DNA of 64,000 nt from Bacteroidota bacterium (GCA_018267095.1 JAFDZC010000018.1:372001-436000); one strand, 5' to 3'; shown: positions 36,253 to 45,461, numbered from the stretch's first letter. Translations and numbers: made by a program. Notes: generated from the letters alone by a model not told the origin.

Positions 36253-37002
36253 ATGAAAACCCGGCTGATTCTATTTAGTTTCCTTTTTATTTCATTGATG
36301 GTTCAGGCTCAGCAGCCCAGAAAATTTCTGCACGGACAAGTAATCAACGATTCGCTCAAGGTTGAGAATGTGGTTATTTTTAATATCAATGCGCGCACCG
36401 GCACCACCACTTTGCCCAAAGGTTATTTCAATATTTTGGCGCGTGAAAACGACACTTTGGTTTTTTCGGGTTTATTGTTCAAGTCCAAAAAAGTGGTGAT
36501 TACAAAAAACGATCTCGATTTGGATTTGTTCAAAGTAAAGCTGCAAATTTTCACCAACGAGCTGGCTGAAGTTGTGGTAACCGGTAAAAACCAAGATCCA
36601 AGCCTGAAAAACAAACAAGCCATAGTCGATAAAAAATACGCCGACGATGCACAAAGTTCGCCCAAAAACATTGCCATGCCCAATTACAACGTGACCGAAA
36701 ACGGAGTTAACTTTGTGCGATTATATAAAGATGTTTTGAAGGTTTTACGCAAAAACAATCCGAAGAAAAACAACTTTACCGACGAAATGGCTTTTACCGA
36801 ACTTGTTGTCAAACGCATTAATTATTCTTTTTTTAGTGAAACGCTCAAAATCGATGACGATCATCTCAAATTGTTTTTGGTGTATTGCAACAACGATGCT
36901 CAGTCAAAAACATATACCGAGAAAAATTCCGACTTTGAATTGATGGATTTTTTGGTGCGAAAAAACAACGAATTCAAAAAATTAGTTACTTCAAATCCGT
37001 AA
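36253..37002 (+). CDS. Exported carboxypeptidase-regulatory-like domain protein
   Basis: A 249-residue protein with signal peptide (cleaved near VQAQ) and an N-terminal carboxypeptidase D regulatory-like beta sandwich (FLHGQVINDSLKVENVVIFN, GYFNILARENDTLVFSGLLF). This domain commonly begins TonB-dependent receptors, but here the barrel is missing. The C-terminal part is alpha-helical and charged. It opens a four-gene run of envelope genes and is 4 nt from the next gene, a paralogue in layout. Confidence 0.8.
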   Translation: MKTRLILFSFLFISLMVQAQQPRKFLHGQVINDSLKVENVVIFNINARTGTTTLPKGYFNILARENDTLVFSGLLFKSKKVVITKNDLDLDLFKVKLQIFTNELAEVVVTGKNQDPSLKNKQAIVDKKYADDAQSSPKNIAMPNYNVTENGVNFVRLYKDVLKVLRKNNPKKNNFTDEMAFTELVVKRINYSFFSETLKIDDDHLKLFLVYCNNDAQSKTYTEKNSDFELMDFLVRKNNEFKKLVTSNP

Positions 37003-37006
37003 ACTT

Positions 37007-37747
37007 TTGACCCGAAAAATCAGCTTTTTATTTTTTCTTTTTCTGAACTTTTATGGGCTTTGGGCTCAAGTTTTACCGCGTCAAGAAATTACCGGTTTGG
37101 TGGTTTTGCGCGATGTTCCGACAGAAAAAGTCAATGTACACAACGACGATTCGGGTTTTACTACATCAACTGCTTCGGACGGTACTTTTAAAATCATGGT
37201 TAGATTAGATGAAGCTTTGGTCTTTACAGCGGTAAATCTTGAAACGCGTCGGATAAAGATTACCCAAGAAATCCTAAAGAATGGTTTTGTCAAAGCAACT
37301 ATGTCTGAAACAACCGTGCCTTTGCCTGAAGTTACGGTCAATGACAATCATGGAATAACAGCTGAAAACTTAGGAATCATTCCGCGCGGTCAACGAAAAT
37401 ACACCCAAGCGCAACGCAGACTTCATGAAGCAACTTCGGGTGGCGGAATTGTTCCGCTCAATCCGATTCTCAATGCAATGTCCGGGAGAACCAGAATGCT
37501 CAAAAAAGAAATTCAAGTCGAGCAAAAAGAAAAGTTGCTTTTGCAATTAGACGGATGGTTTGATTATGATTATTACACGCAAACCCTCAAAATACCGGAA
37601 GATTACGTTGACGGATTTGATTATTATATGATTAATGATGCAGATTTTGTTCGGGCGCTCAAGGCTAAAAACAAAACGCTGACTAAGTTTCTGGCGCTCG
37701 GTTTGGCTCGGAATTATCTTCGTGACCTCGAAGCTGAACAGAAATAG
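37007..37747 (+). CDS. Second exported carboxypeptidase-regulatory-like protein (TTG start)
   Basis: A 246-residue protein of the same build as the gene before it: signal peptide, a beta-sandwich (EITGLVVLRDVPTEKVNVHN, DGTFKIMVRLDEALVFTAVN) and a charged C-terminal region ending FLALGLARNYLRDLEAEQK. The start must be TTG at 37007: an in-frame stop at 36983-36985 and the absence of ATG before the signal peptide leave no other choice. It is probably cotranscribed with its neighbours. Function unknown. Confidence 0.78.
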   Translation: MTRKISFLFFLFLNFYGLWAQVLPRQEITGLVVLRDVPTEKVNVHNDDSGFTTSTASDGTFKIMVRLDEALVFTAVNLETRRIKITQEILKNGFVKATMSETTVPLPEVTVNDNHGITAENLGIIPRGQRKYTQAQRRLHEATSGGGIVPLNPILNAMSGRTRMLKKEIQVEQKEKLLLQLDGWFDYDYYTQTLKIPEDYVDGFDYYMINDADFVRALKAKNKTLTKFLALGLARNYLRDLEAEQK

Positions 37748-37762
37748 TTATTTTTTAGTCGG

Positions 37763-38251
37763 ATGAAAAAGATACTCACTTTGTTTTTGTTTTTGACTTT
37801 ATGTTCGTTGAGCGCGCATAAATTTTATGTGTCGATTTTTAAAATTGAGCATTCCCCAAAAAAACAACGACTTGAAATCACAACGCGCATTTTTATCGAC
37901 GACCTGAATGCAGCGCTCAAAAAAAACTATGCTGCGGTTACTCATTTAGGTGAACCCGCTGAAAGCATTCAGGATACGCAACTCATGAATCGTTATTTGA
38001 CAGAGCATTTCTGGGTTTATGTCAATGGTAAGAAAATGCCTTATCAATACGTTTCGCATGAGTACGAAGACAATGTTTTGATTGGCTATTACAAAATCAA
38101 TGGCGTGGCCAAAGTAAGTTCGCTCAAAGTTCAAAATTCTGTGCTCTTAGAGATTTCTGACCAACAGCAAAACGTGATTCAGAGTCAATTCAACAGAAAA
38201 AAACAAAGCTTGTTACTCACTTCTGAAAGCATTTCAGGTGTGTTAAAGTAA
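37763..38251 (+). CDS. DUF6702-family exported protein
   Basis: A 162-residue protein with signal peptide (LTLCSLSAHKFYVS at the cleavage area). Features such as KFYVSIFKIEHSPKKQRLEI and TRIFIDDLNAALKKNY fit the DUF6702 family of Bacteroidota. It lies between two carboxypeptidase-regulatory-like genes and an M1 peptidase gene, an arrangement that I recall in related genomes. Function unknown. Confidence 0.82.
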   Translation: MKKILTLFLFLTLCSLSAHKFYVSIFKIEHSPKKQRLEITTRIFIDDLNAALKKNYAAVTHLGEPAESIQDTQLMNRYLTEHFWVYVNGKKMPYQYVSHEYEDNVLIGYYKINGVAKVSSLKVQNSVLLEISDQQQNVIQSQFNRKKQSLLLTSESISGVLK

Positions 38252-38326
38252 ATGTGATGCGTAACAAATTTTAAAAAACTACTACTTTTATCATCTACTA
38301 AAGACTTTACTCTAAAGACCATTTTT

Positions 38327-40570
38327 ATGAAAAAACATCTATTGGTTGCCCTTTTGTTATCGATGATGACCGCTCCATTTCTAGCACAAGAAGCTCCAAA
38401 AGTCAAAGAAAAAGGACATGTTGACGAGAATAAATTCCGTCAGATGTATGACTTGCTCGCTACACCCAACAGTTATCGAACGGCTTCAGGGGCGCCGGGA
38501 CCGGAGTATTATCAACAACAAGCCGATTACAAAATAGATGTGGAACTCGATGATAAAAACGCGCGTTTGTTCGGTACTGAAACCATTACCTATACCAACA
38601 ATGCTAAGGAATCTTTAGATTATTTGTGGTTGCAATTAGATCAGAATATTGCTGCGCGCAACTCACAAACGCCTTTGGTAGAGAATTCTAAAATGGATCC
38701 TTCGATTAGCGTTGCAGGTTTTTCAAGAAAATATCTCGAAGAAAAGTTCGACGGAGGTTTTAGAATCGACTATGTTAAAGACGCCAAAGGCAACCCGATG
38801 TCTTATACCATCAACCACACCATGATGCGCATCAACTTGGACAAACCATTGGCCCATGGCGAGAAAATTGTTTTGAACATCAAATGGAACTACAACATCA
38901 ACAATTATATGATCGATGGCGGGCGCTCGGGTTATGAGCATTTTGCCGATGGAAATAATTTATATGTATTGGCGCAGTTTTATCCGCGCATGGCGGTATA
39001 TAACGATGTTGAAGGTTGGCAAAATCAGCAGTTCTGGGGCAGCGGTGAATTTGCCTTGACGTTCGGGAATTACGAAGTGAATATTACCGTTCCGGCCGAT
39101 CATATTATGGAAGCCACCGGTGTTTTGCAAAATCGTGCCGAGGTTTATACGCCTGAACAACTCAAACGATATGCTCAGGCTGAAAATTCGTATGATAAAC
39201 CCGTAGTTGTGGTCACACAAGCCGAGGCCATGGCTGCCGAAAAAGGTTTCTCAACCCAAAAGAAAACCTGGAAATTCAAAGCCGAAAATGTGCGTGACTT
39301 TGGCATTTCAACCTCGAGAAAATTCATTTTAGATGCGATGGCTGTTCAAATTGGCAGCAAGAAAATCATGGCGGTTTCGGTCTATCCTAAAGAGGGAAAT
39401 CCGCTGTGGGAAACCTATTCAACGCGCGCCGTAGCGCATACTTTAAAAAGCTATTCAAAATACACTTTTGATTTTCCGTATCCGAAAGCCGTCTCTGTAA
39501 ATGCGCAAGATCAAGGTATGGAATATCCGATGATTTGCTGGAATTTTGGGCGCCCGCAAGCTGATGGAACTTATTCAGACCGTGTCAAATACGGTATGTT
39601 GGGTGTGATTATTCACGAAGTAGGGCATAACTTTTTTCCGATGATTGTCAATTCAGACGAGCGCCAATGGACTTGGATGGATGAAGGTTTGAACACCTTT
39701 ATGGAGTATTTGGCTGAGATTTCTTTTGATCCGAACTTTCCGGCTGATCGCGGTCCGGCCAAGAAAATTGTTCCGTATATGAGTGGTGATCAATCCAAAT
39801 TAGAGCCCATCATGACCAACTCAGAATGCATCAAACAATTCGGAAATAACGCCTACGGAAAACCGGCCGCAGGACTCAATATTTTGCGCGAAACCATCAT
39901 GGGACACGATTTGTTCGATTATGCTTTTAGAACCTATTCATCGCGCTGGAAGTTCAAACATCCCACCCCGGATGATTTCTTCAGAACCATGGAAGACGCT
40001 TCTGGCGTTGACTTGGATTGGTTTTTTAGAGGATGGTTTTTCACCACGGATTATACCGACATCGGCATCAAAGAAGTCAAACAATATTTTGTAAGCAACG
40101 ATCCGCCCAAAGATTTCAAAGCGCCCGAAGTAACCCGTCGCAACCGACTCAAAGCTAGTGGACCGCTGGTGTATATGATAGCTGATGCAAGTCCGGATTT
40201 TAAACCAGAAATGAAAAAACCACTCGATATTGCCAGTGTGACAGCCTTGGATGAGTTTGTCAAAACTAAATTTACGGCCGAAGAACAAGCCAAATTAGAA
40301 GCTCCGAAATATTTCTATCAAGTGACCTTTGATAAACCCGGAGGTTTGGTCATGCCGATTATTGTTCAGTTGACTTATGAAGATGGAACGACCGAAGATT
40401 ATAAATTTCCGTCGCAAATTTGGCGCATGAACGATGCTGAGGTGACTCGCGTGTTTGCTACCCAAAAAGTGATTTCAAAAATAGCGGTGGATCCAAAAGA
40501 AGAGACCGCTGATATTGACACCAGCAATAATGTTTGGCCGAAACAAGAAGTTAAATCAAAATTTGATTAA
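38327..40570 (+). CDS. M1-family metallopeptidase
   Basis: A 747-residue exported zinc peptidase. Signal peptide ends near LAQEA. The catalytic centre is IIHEVGHNFFPMIVNSDERQ followed by WMDEGLNTF: zinc ligands His430, His434 and Glu453 with catalytic Glu431 (HExxH-18-E, as in aminopeptidase N). The N-terminal saddle domain and the C-terminal part are long, but the exopeptidase GxMEN motif is altered (QGMEYPM), as is common in Bacteroidota M1 proteins. Periplasmic or cell-surface peptide breakdown is likely. Confidence 0.92.
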   Translation: MKKHLLVALLLSMMTAPFLAQEAPKVKEKGHVDENKFRQMYDLLATPNSYRTASGAPGPEYYQQQADYKIDVELDDKNARLFGTETITYTNNAKESLDYLWLQLDQNIAARNSQTPLVENSKMDPSISVAGFSRKYLEEKFDGGFRIDYVKDAKGNPMSYTINHTMMRINLDKPLAHGEKIVLNIKWNYNINNYMIDGGRSGYEHFADGNNLYVLAQFYPRMAVYNDVEGWQNQQFWGSGEFALTFGNYEVNITVPADHIMEATGVLQNRAEVYTPEQLKRYAQAENSYDKPVVVVTQAEAMAAEKGFSTQKKTWKFKAENVRDFGISTSRKFILDAMAVQIGSKKIMAVSVYPKEGNPLWETYSTRAVAHTLKSYSKYTFDFPYPKAVSVNAQDQGMEYPMICWNFGRPQADGTYSDRVKYGMLGVIIHEVGHNFFPMIVNSDERQWTWMDEGLNTFMEYLAEISFDPNFPADRGPAKKIVPYMSGDQSKLEPIMTNSECIKQFGNNAYGKPAAGLNILRETIMGHDLFDYAFRTYSSRWKFKHPTPDDFFRTMEDASGVDLDWFFRGWFFTTDYTDIGIKEVKQYFVSNDPPKDFKAPEVTRRNRLKASGPLVYMIADASPDFKPEMKKPLDIASVTALDEFVKTKFTAEEQAKLEAPKYFYQVTFDKPGGLVMPIIVQLTYEDGTTEDYKFPSQIWRMNDAEVTRVFATQKVISKIAVDPKEETADIDTSNNVWPKQEVKSKFD

Positions 40571-40614
40571 CATTTATTTAGTTGCCTATGCGGTCGGGCA
40601 ATGACTTTAGTTTG

Positions 40615-40622
40615 TACATTTG
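40615..40622 (+). promoter_or_regulatory. -7 promoter box for tatA
   Basis: TACATTTG, 18 nt before the tatA start codon. Confidence 0.5.
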
Positions 40623-40639
40623 CAGCAAAATAATCGATT

Positions 40640-40987
40640 ATGTTTGGTATTGGAGGCGGTGAATTAATTTTCATTTTGTTTGTAGCTCTGATGTTGTTCG
40701 GAACGGATAAAATTCCAGAAATCGCCCGTAACTTGGGTAAGATTATGGCACAGCTGAAAAATGCCACCAACGATATCAAAAGCGAAATTCAGAAAGGCGC
40801 TCAAGCCAACGGACTGGACAAGACTTTTGAAGAACTGCACGGCAACTTTACCGGACTTACCCAAGATATTGAAACCGAAGTCAACAAAGCTAAAACTCAG
40901 ATGTTGACTGAAACTGCATCAACGCAAGCTGAAGTTGCTCAAAGTCTCGAAGATATTCAAGAAGGTCCGATCAAACGCCAAAAATAA
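40640..40987 (+). CDS. tatA: Sec-independent translocase protein TatA/B
   Basis: A 115-residue protein with one N-terminal membrane helix (GGGELIFILFVALMLFGTDK), the conserved FG-x-x-KIPE hinge and an amphipathic helix (IARNLGKIMAQLKNATNDIK). The long charged tail is typical of TatA/B, which forms the pore or receptor for folded proteins with twin-arginine signals. TatA and TatB cannot be separated on sequence alone. Its stop codon overlaps the next start (TAATG). Confidence 0.9.
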   Translation: MFGIGGGELIFILFVALMLFGTDKIPEIARNLGKIMAQLKNATNDIKSEIQKGAQANGLDKTFEELHGNFTGLTQDIETEVNKAKTQMLTETASTQAEVAQSLEDIQEGPIKRQK

Positions 40988-41544
40988 TGGTCGAGAAAAT
41001 CATTGCGCTCGATAAAAAAGCTTTTGTTTTTCTCAACTCTTTGGGTTCTGAAACCTATGACGGTTTTTGGCTCATCCTTACCAAGCAATGGACTTGGATT
41101 CCGTTTTTTTTGTTGCTGTTTTATTTGTTGCAGCAAAAAATCGGTTGGCGTAATTTGGGAATCGCGCTCGTGTATATTGGTCTTTTGATGTTTTTGTGCG
41201 ATCAATCTGCAAATTTGTTTAAAGTAACTTTTGAGCGACTTCGCCCATGTAACGATCCTGAAATCAAAGATTTAATTCGGATTGTAAAGCCCAGTGTAAC
41301 TTATAGTTTTTTCTCGGCACATGCCGCCAACTCTATGGCTGCTATGGTCTTTGCCTATAGTTTGCTCAAGCGATATTACAAATTTGGGCTTTGGATTTTT
41401 GTGTTTCCGTTGGTTTTTGCCTACAGCCGAATTTACCTCGGGGTACACTTTCCGGGAGATATTTTATTCGGATATTTATTTGGCGGATTTTTCGGTTGGC
41501 TATTTTTCAAGCATTATTCTAAAAAATATTTTCAAGCCATTTAA
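40987..41544 (+). CDS. PAP2-family phosphatase
   Basis: A 185-residue membrane protein with phosphatidic acid phosphatase motifs: KVTFERLRP (motif 1), SFFSAHAANS (motif 2, SAHA in place of SGH) and SRIYLGVHFPGDILFG (motif 3, with the catalytic His). About five helices. It probably dephosphorylates a lipid pyrophosphate such as undecaprenyl pyrophosphate. It overlaps tatA by one base and its stop shares TTAA with the convergent gene. Confidence 0.9.
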   Translation: MVEKIIALDKKAFVFLNSLGSETYDGFWLILTKQWTWIPFFLLLFYLLQQKIGWRNLGIALVYIGLLMFLCDQSANLFKVTFERLRPCNDPEIKDLIRIVKPSVTYSFFSAHAANSMAAMVFAYSLLKRYYKFGLWIFVFPLVFAYSRIYLGVHFPGDILFGYLFGGFFGWLFFKHYSKKYFQAI

Positions 41545-42182
41545 AGCACACGGCTTACGGTTAAACCATCCCGAATTGGAAGTAAAACCGTTTCTACTCG
41601 CGGGTCATTTTTAAGATATTCGTTGTAAGTCATGAGTGCTTTGGTACTTCGGTCGTTGTCTTTGACCGGTTCCAAAACTTTTCCGCTCCAAAGTACATTG
41701 TCGGATAAAATCACACCACCGCGATTCATTTTCGGTAAGATTAATTCGTAGTAATTTTGGTAATTTTCTTTGTCGGCATCAATAAAAACCAAGTCAAAAG
41801 TATCAACGAGCTTTGGGATTATTTCAGTGGCCAGACCCAAATGCTGCACAATTTGTTTTCCCCAAGGCGATTGATCGAAATATTTACGCTGAAAACCCAC
41901 CAGTTCATCTTTGATGTCAATGGTATGCAAGACACCATCGGCAGCCATTCCTTCGCACAAACACAAAGCCGAATAACCGGTATAGGTCCCGATTTCCAGT
42001 ATGTTTTTTGGCCGAATGAGTTTGGAGAGCATACTCAAAACGCGTCCTTGAAAATGGCCACTGAGCATGCGCGGACTTAAAATTTTAAGGTGCGTTTCGC
42101 GGTTGAGTGCCGCGAGTAATTCGGGTTCGTTTTCGGAATGTTTTTCGACGTAATCTTCGAGTTCTTCAGAGAGGAAGTGCAT
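41541..42182 (-). CDS. O-methyltransferase, class I SAM-dependent
   Basis: A 213-residue enzyme of the bacterial caffeoyl-CoA/catechol O-methyltransferase family: ILEIGTYTGYSALCLCEGM (SAM-binding), GVLHTIDIKDEL, LVFIDADKENYQNYYELI (metal-binding Asp) and GGVILSDNVLWSG. The product is unknown; a small phenolic or quinone-like substrate is usual. I start at MHFLSEEL rather than 9 codons earlier, as the family begins there. Confidence 0.9.
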   Translation of the reverse strand: MHFLSEELEDYVEKHSENEPELLAALNRETHLKILSPRMLSGHFQGRVLSMLSKLIRPKNILEIGTYTGYSALCLCEGMAADGVLHTIDIKDELVGFQRKYFDQSPWGKQIVQHLGLATEIIPKLVDTFDLVFIDADKENYQNYYELILPKMNRGGVILSDNVLWSGKVLEPVKDNDRSTKALMTYNEYLKNDPRVETVLLPIRDGLTVSRVL

Positions 42183-42241
42183 GGCTGAATATTTTCTCAA
42201 AGTTATCAAATTATCTTAGCGCCCAATCGGTGAGTTTGAAT

Positions 42242-42249
42242 TAAATTTG
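42242..42249 (+). promoter_or_regulatory. -7 promoter box directly before rlmN
   Basis: TAAATTTG ends only 4 nt before the rlmN ATG, so transcription would begin at or beside the start codon. Confidence 0.5.
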
Positions 42250-42253
42250 CCAC

Positions 42254-43297
42254 ATGCAAAATGACAAAAAAGATATTCGAGCGTTGTCTAAAGAGCAATT
42301 ACGAGACTTTTTTAAAGCGCAGGGCGATCAGGCTTTTCGCGGAAATCAAGTTTATGAATGGCTTTGGGGCAAAGGCGCACATCAGTTTGATGACATGACC
42401 AATTTGTCTAAAAACACGCGTCAGATGCTTGAAGAGAATTTTGTCATCAATCATATTCATGTCGATCAAATGCAACGAAGCGAAGATGGAACGGTCAAAA
42501 ATGCTTTGCGACTTCACGACGGTTTGATTGTTGAGTCTGTTCTGATTCCGACCGATACCCGAACCACGGCTTGTGTTTCTAGCCAAGTGGGTTGCAGTTT
42601 GGATTGTAATTTTTGTGCGACGGCTCGACTAAAACGCATGCGCAATTTGAATCCGGATGAAATCTACGATCAAGTCGTTTCGATTGATAAAGAAAGTAGA
42701 TTATACCACGGACGGCCCTTGTCAAACATTGTTTTTATGGGTATGGGCGAGCCGCTGATGAACTACAACAATGTTTTGAGTGCGATTGAAATGATTACCT
42801 CGGAGGAAGGCTTGGGTATGTCGCCCAAACGCATTACGGTTTCGACTTCGGGCATTTCTAAGATGATTAAAAAAATGGCCGACGATGGTGTGAAATTCAA
42901 ATTGGCGGTGTCATTGCATTCGGCCGTTGAAGAAATCAGAAACCAAATCATGCCTTTTACCAAGAACTTTCCACTGACTGATTTACGCCAAGCTTTGGAA
43001 TATTGGTACCAGAAAACCAAAAGCAAAGTTACCTATGAATACGTGGTTTGGAAAGGCATTAATGATGATCAGAAATCCATCGATGCTCTAGTCAAGTTTT
43101 GCAAATATGTTCCGTGTAAAGTCAATTTAATTGAATACAATCCTATTGACGACGGCATGTTTCAACAAGCTGACGAATCAGCCATCAATGCCTATATTCG
43201 CGCACTCGAAAAGCACGATATTGTAGCCAAAGTGCGCCGAAGTAGAGGTAAAGACATCGATGCTGCTTGCGGGCAACTTGCCAACAAAGAAGCATAA
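42254..43297 (+). CDS. rlmN: 23S rRNA (adenine-C2)-methyltransferase RlmN
   Basis: Radical SAM enzyme of 347 residues that methylates C2 of A2503 in 23S rRNA and A37 in some tRNAs. It carries the CxxxCxxC cluster motif (VGCSLDCNFCATARLKRMRN, near residue 113), GMGEPLMNY, and the C-terminal catalytic cysteine in ACGQLA. Family length and motifs are standard. A terminator follows. Confidence 0.97.
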   Translation: MQNDKKDIRALSKEQLRDFFKAQGDQAFRGNQVYEWLWGKGAHQFDDMTNLSKNTRQMLEENFVINHIHVDQMQRSEDGTVKNALRLHDGLIVESVLIPTDTRTTACVSSQVGCSLDCNFCATARLKRMRNLNPDEIYDQVVSIDKESRLYHGRPLSNIVFMGMGEPLMNYNNVLSAIEMITSEEGLGMSPKRITVSTSGISKMIKKMADDGVKFKLAVSLHSAVEEIRNQIMPFTKNFPLTDLRQALEYWYQKTKSKVTYEYVVWKGINDDQKSIDALVKFCKYVPCKVNLIEYNPIDDGMFQQADESAINAYIRALEKHDIVAKVRRSRGKDIDAACGQLANKEA

Positions 43298-43327
43298 AAA
43301 ACGCTCCCGAATTTGAGAGCGTTTTTT
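43296..43327 (+). terminator. Terminator of rlmN
   Basis: Stem AAAAACGCTC / GAGCGTTTTT with an 8-10-base loop and a T-run, overlapping the stop codon region. It can also act for the convergent lipoprotein gene. Confidence 0.8.
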
Positions 43328-43340
43328 GTTTATAATTAGA

Positions 43341-44216
43341 TTAGTTTCCGATGATAATCGTATAAGTATTTCCGTTGACGGTATAAGTTGCTGTGTTGTC
43401 ACAAGTTCCGTCACCATAATCTAAAGTGGCTGTTCGGTTGTTTCTTTGAAAGGTTATCACACCTTGAACAATGAGCGGTTTGTTTTGTTGGATACAACTC
43501 ATTTTTATTTTAAGGGGTGTAGTAATCGTACTTGTTTTATCGCTAGCACTTGGGAATGATGTGGTCCAATTTCCGGTTACTTGATACTCATTATCTGCCA
43601 AAATGTTTGGAGTGTCATACCCCGCAGTAATTTCTCTGGTTCGGGTTCCAACTCTGTGAATAACACGGCCATCAGGAAAAGTAGCATTCATATCCATGTT
43701 CATTACCACTACCGGATGACCACTAGTCATGGTTCTGGTGAAGGTTTTGTTGCCGGTAAATTTTACATTGTTGTGATAGAAGTTATCAAATTGGTAGTTG
43801 ATGGTATGCGAAGTAGCGCCCGGTTGGTAGGTAAAAGTGATGATGATTTTTCCTTTAAGCACATTTCCGTTGTTCATTGGGCAACCGGTGGTTCCGAAAT
43901 CGATGGTTTTAATTACCTCTTGTCCGGGTTCTAGTTGTGTTCCAAAATCAGGAACTCTAGTTACTGTTGCACATGATGGAAGATTTGAAGTTGATGAAGA
44001 ACTTTCTGCACTGCGATTAGCAGCACTGTTTTGGGTTGCGTCGAATTGTTCTTCGACTAGATCAGATACATCATCGTTGGCAATATCCATTTTTGAATTC
44101 ATTTTGGCCTCGTCTGCGCTAAAGTCTGAAGCAGAACTGCTTTTAGAGTCATCCTTACTACAAGCTGTAACCATCAATGCTAGCACAGCGCTCATCATTA
44201 AAAATTTAGTTTTCAT
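43341..44216 (-). CDS. Surface lipoprotein of unknown function
   Basis: A 291-residue lipoprotein: signal MKTKFLMMSAVLALMVTAC, where the Cys (residue 19) is followed by SKDD. A K-(D/E)2 sequence next to the lipidated cysteine is the known Bacteroidota lipoprotein export signal, so surface display is likely. A Ser- and Asp-rich linker comes next, then a beta-rich domain with two possible disulphides (CATV...GCPMNN and MSCIQQ...GTCDN). No enzyme motif is seen. The function is unknown. Confidence 0.7.
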   Translation of the reverse strand: MKTKFLMMSAVLALMVTACSKDDSKSSSASDFSADEAKMNSKMDIANDDVSDLVEEQFDATQNSAANRSAESSSSTSNLPSCATVTRVPDFGTQLEPGQEVIKTIDFGTTGCPMNNGNVLKGKIIITFTYQPGATSHTINYQFDNFYHNNVKFTGNKTFTRTMTSGHPVVVMNMDMNATFPDGRVIHRVGTRTREITAGYDTPNILADNEYQVTGNWTTSFPSASDKTSTITTPLKIKMSCIQQNKPLIVQGVITFQRNNRTATLDYGDGTCDNTATYTVNGNTYTIIIGN

Positions 44217-44300
44217 AATCTCGTCGTTTTTAAGTTTGCCTTATGACTGAACTCTTTTGAAAGAGTTTAATTCAAATGTAAAAAAATATAAAATATTGCC

Positions 44301-44332
44301 TTGTTGCACAATTACTTTTATAAGTATCTTTG
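44301..44332 (+). promoter_or_regulatory. Promoter of the polyprenyl synthase gene
   Basis: TTG (44301-44303), 21 nt spacer, TATCTTTG (44325-44332), ending 9 nt before the ATG, so the leader is only a few bases. Confidence 0.6.
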
Positions 44333-44341
44333 GGCTTCTGT

Positions 44342-45319
44342 ATGAATATTACCGCACAAATAAAGCAGCCCATTCAGTCCGAAATGGAACTTTTTGAAAA
44401 GAAGTTCTATGAATCGATGAGTTCTCAGGTGGCCTTGCTCAATCGCATTACGTATTATATTGTTAACCGAAAAGGCAAACAAATGCGTCCGATGTTTGTG
44501 TTTCTCACCGCCAAAATGCTTAGCGGCGGAACGGTTAACGAACGTACTTATCGCGGAGCTTCGGTTATTGAGCTGATTCACACAGCAACTTTAGTGCATG
44601 ACGATGTAGTGGATGATAGTAATCGCCGTCGCGGATTTTTCTCAATCAATGCGCTTTGGAAAAATAAAATTGCGGTTTTAGTCGGAGATTATCTGCTTTC
44701 AAAAGGCTTGTTACTTTCTATCGATAACGGAGATTTTGATTTGCTTCGGATCATTTCGGTAGCAGTGCGCGAGATGAGCGAAGGAGAACTGCTTCAGATT
44801 GAAAAAGCCCGTCGATTAGACATTGTCGAATCGGTTTACTATGACATTATTCGAAAAAAAACAGCTACTTTGATTGCTTCGTGTTGTGCTTTGGGCGCTC
44901 GTTCGGTAGTTGATGATCAAGCGGAGGTTGAAAACATGCGTCATTTTGGCGAGCTCATCGGAATGGCTTTTCAAATCAAAGACGATTTGTTTGATTATAC
45001 TGACGATGCCATCGGCAAACCCACCGGAATTGATATCAAAGAACAGAAAATGACTTTGCCATTAATCTATGTGCTCAATCACTGTTCTAAAGACGAAAAA
45101 TCGTGGCTCATCAACTCCATCAAGAACCACAACAAAGACAAAAAGCGCATCAAAGAAGTAATTGCTTTTGTCAAAAACAAAAATGGATTGGCCTACGCCG
45201 AACAAAAAATGCTCGAATTTCAGCAACAAGCGCTCGCTTTGTTAGAAAAATATCCTGATTCTGCCTATAAAAATGCCTTGATTCTTATGGTCAACTACGT
45301 GATTGAAAGAAAAATTTAA
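44342..45319 (+). CDS. Polyprenyl diphosphate synthase
   Basis: A 325-residue trans-prenyl transferase. First aspartate-rich motif LVHDDVVDDSNRRRG (near residue 87) and second motif QIKDDLFDYTDD (about residue 220), with GKPTGIDIKEQKMTLPLIY in between the last helices. It extends an allylic diphosphate, most likely to make the isoprenoid tail of menaquinone (IspB-like). ATG at 44342 chosen; an upstream TTG lies inside the promoter. Confidence 0.9.
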   Translation: MNITAQIKQPIQSEMELFEKKFYESMSSQVALLNRITYYIVNRKGKQMRPMFVFLTAKMLSGGTVNERTYRGASVIELIHTATLVHDDVVDDSNRRRGFFSINALWKNKIAVLVGDYLLSKGLLLSIDNGDFDLLRIISVAVREMSEGELLQIEKARRLDIVESVYYDIIRKKTATLIASCCALGARSVVDDQAEVENMRHFGELIGMAFQIKDDLFDYTDDAIGKPTGIDIKEQKMTLPLIYVLNHCSKDEKSWLINSIKNHNKDKKRIKEVIAFVKNKNGLAYAEQKMLEFQQQALALLEKYPDSAYKNALILMVNYVIERKI

Positions 45320-45402
45320 AAAATATTTTATTTTTCAAATTGCTAATAAACAGGTAGTTGTAAATTAAATTGCAATTTTTTTCATTTTTTTTGTCGTGTC
45401 AT

Positions 45403-45430
45403 ACAACCCTTTTTCACGAATCTGCGTCTA
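45403..45430 (+). promoter_or_regulatory. ECF-type promoter before the sigma gene
   Basis: ACAACC (45403-45408), 16 nt spacer, CGTCTA (45425-45430). This is the AACC / CGTC layout of ECF promoters and not a TAnnTTTG promoter, so the sigma factor probably drives its own gene. The rest of the 142-bp gap is AT-rich. Confidence 0.5.
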
Positions 45431-45461
45431 TGCTCATAGAAACGCAAGCTAAAATCAGGTT

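Noticed and set aside
41757-42080. 107-codon frame opposite the O-methyltransferase gene
   Set aside because: Antisense shadow of a well-matched enzyme gene.
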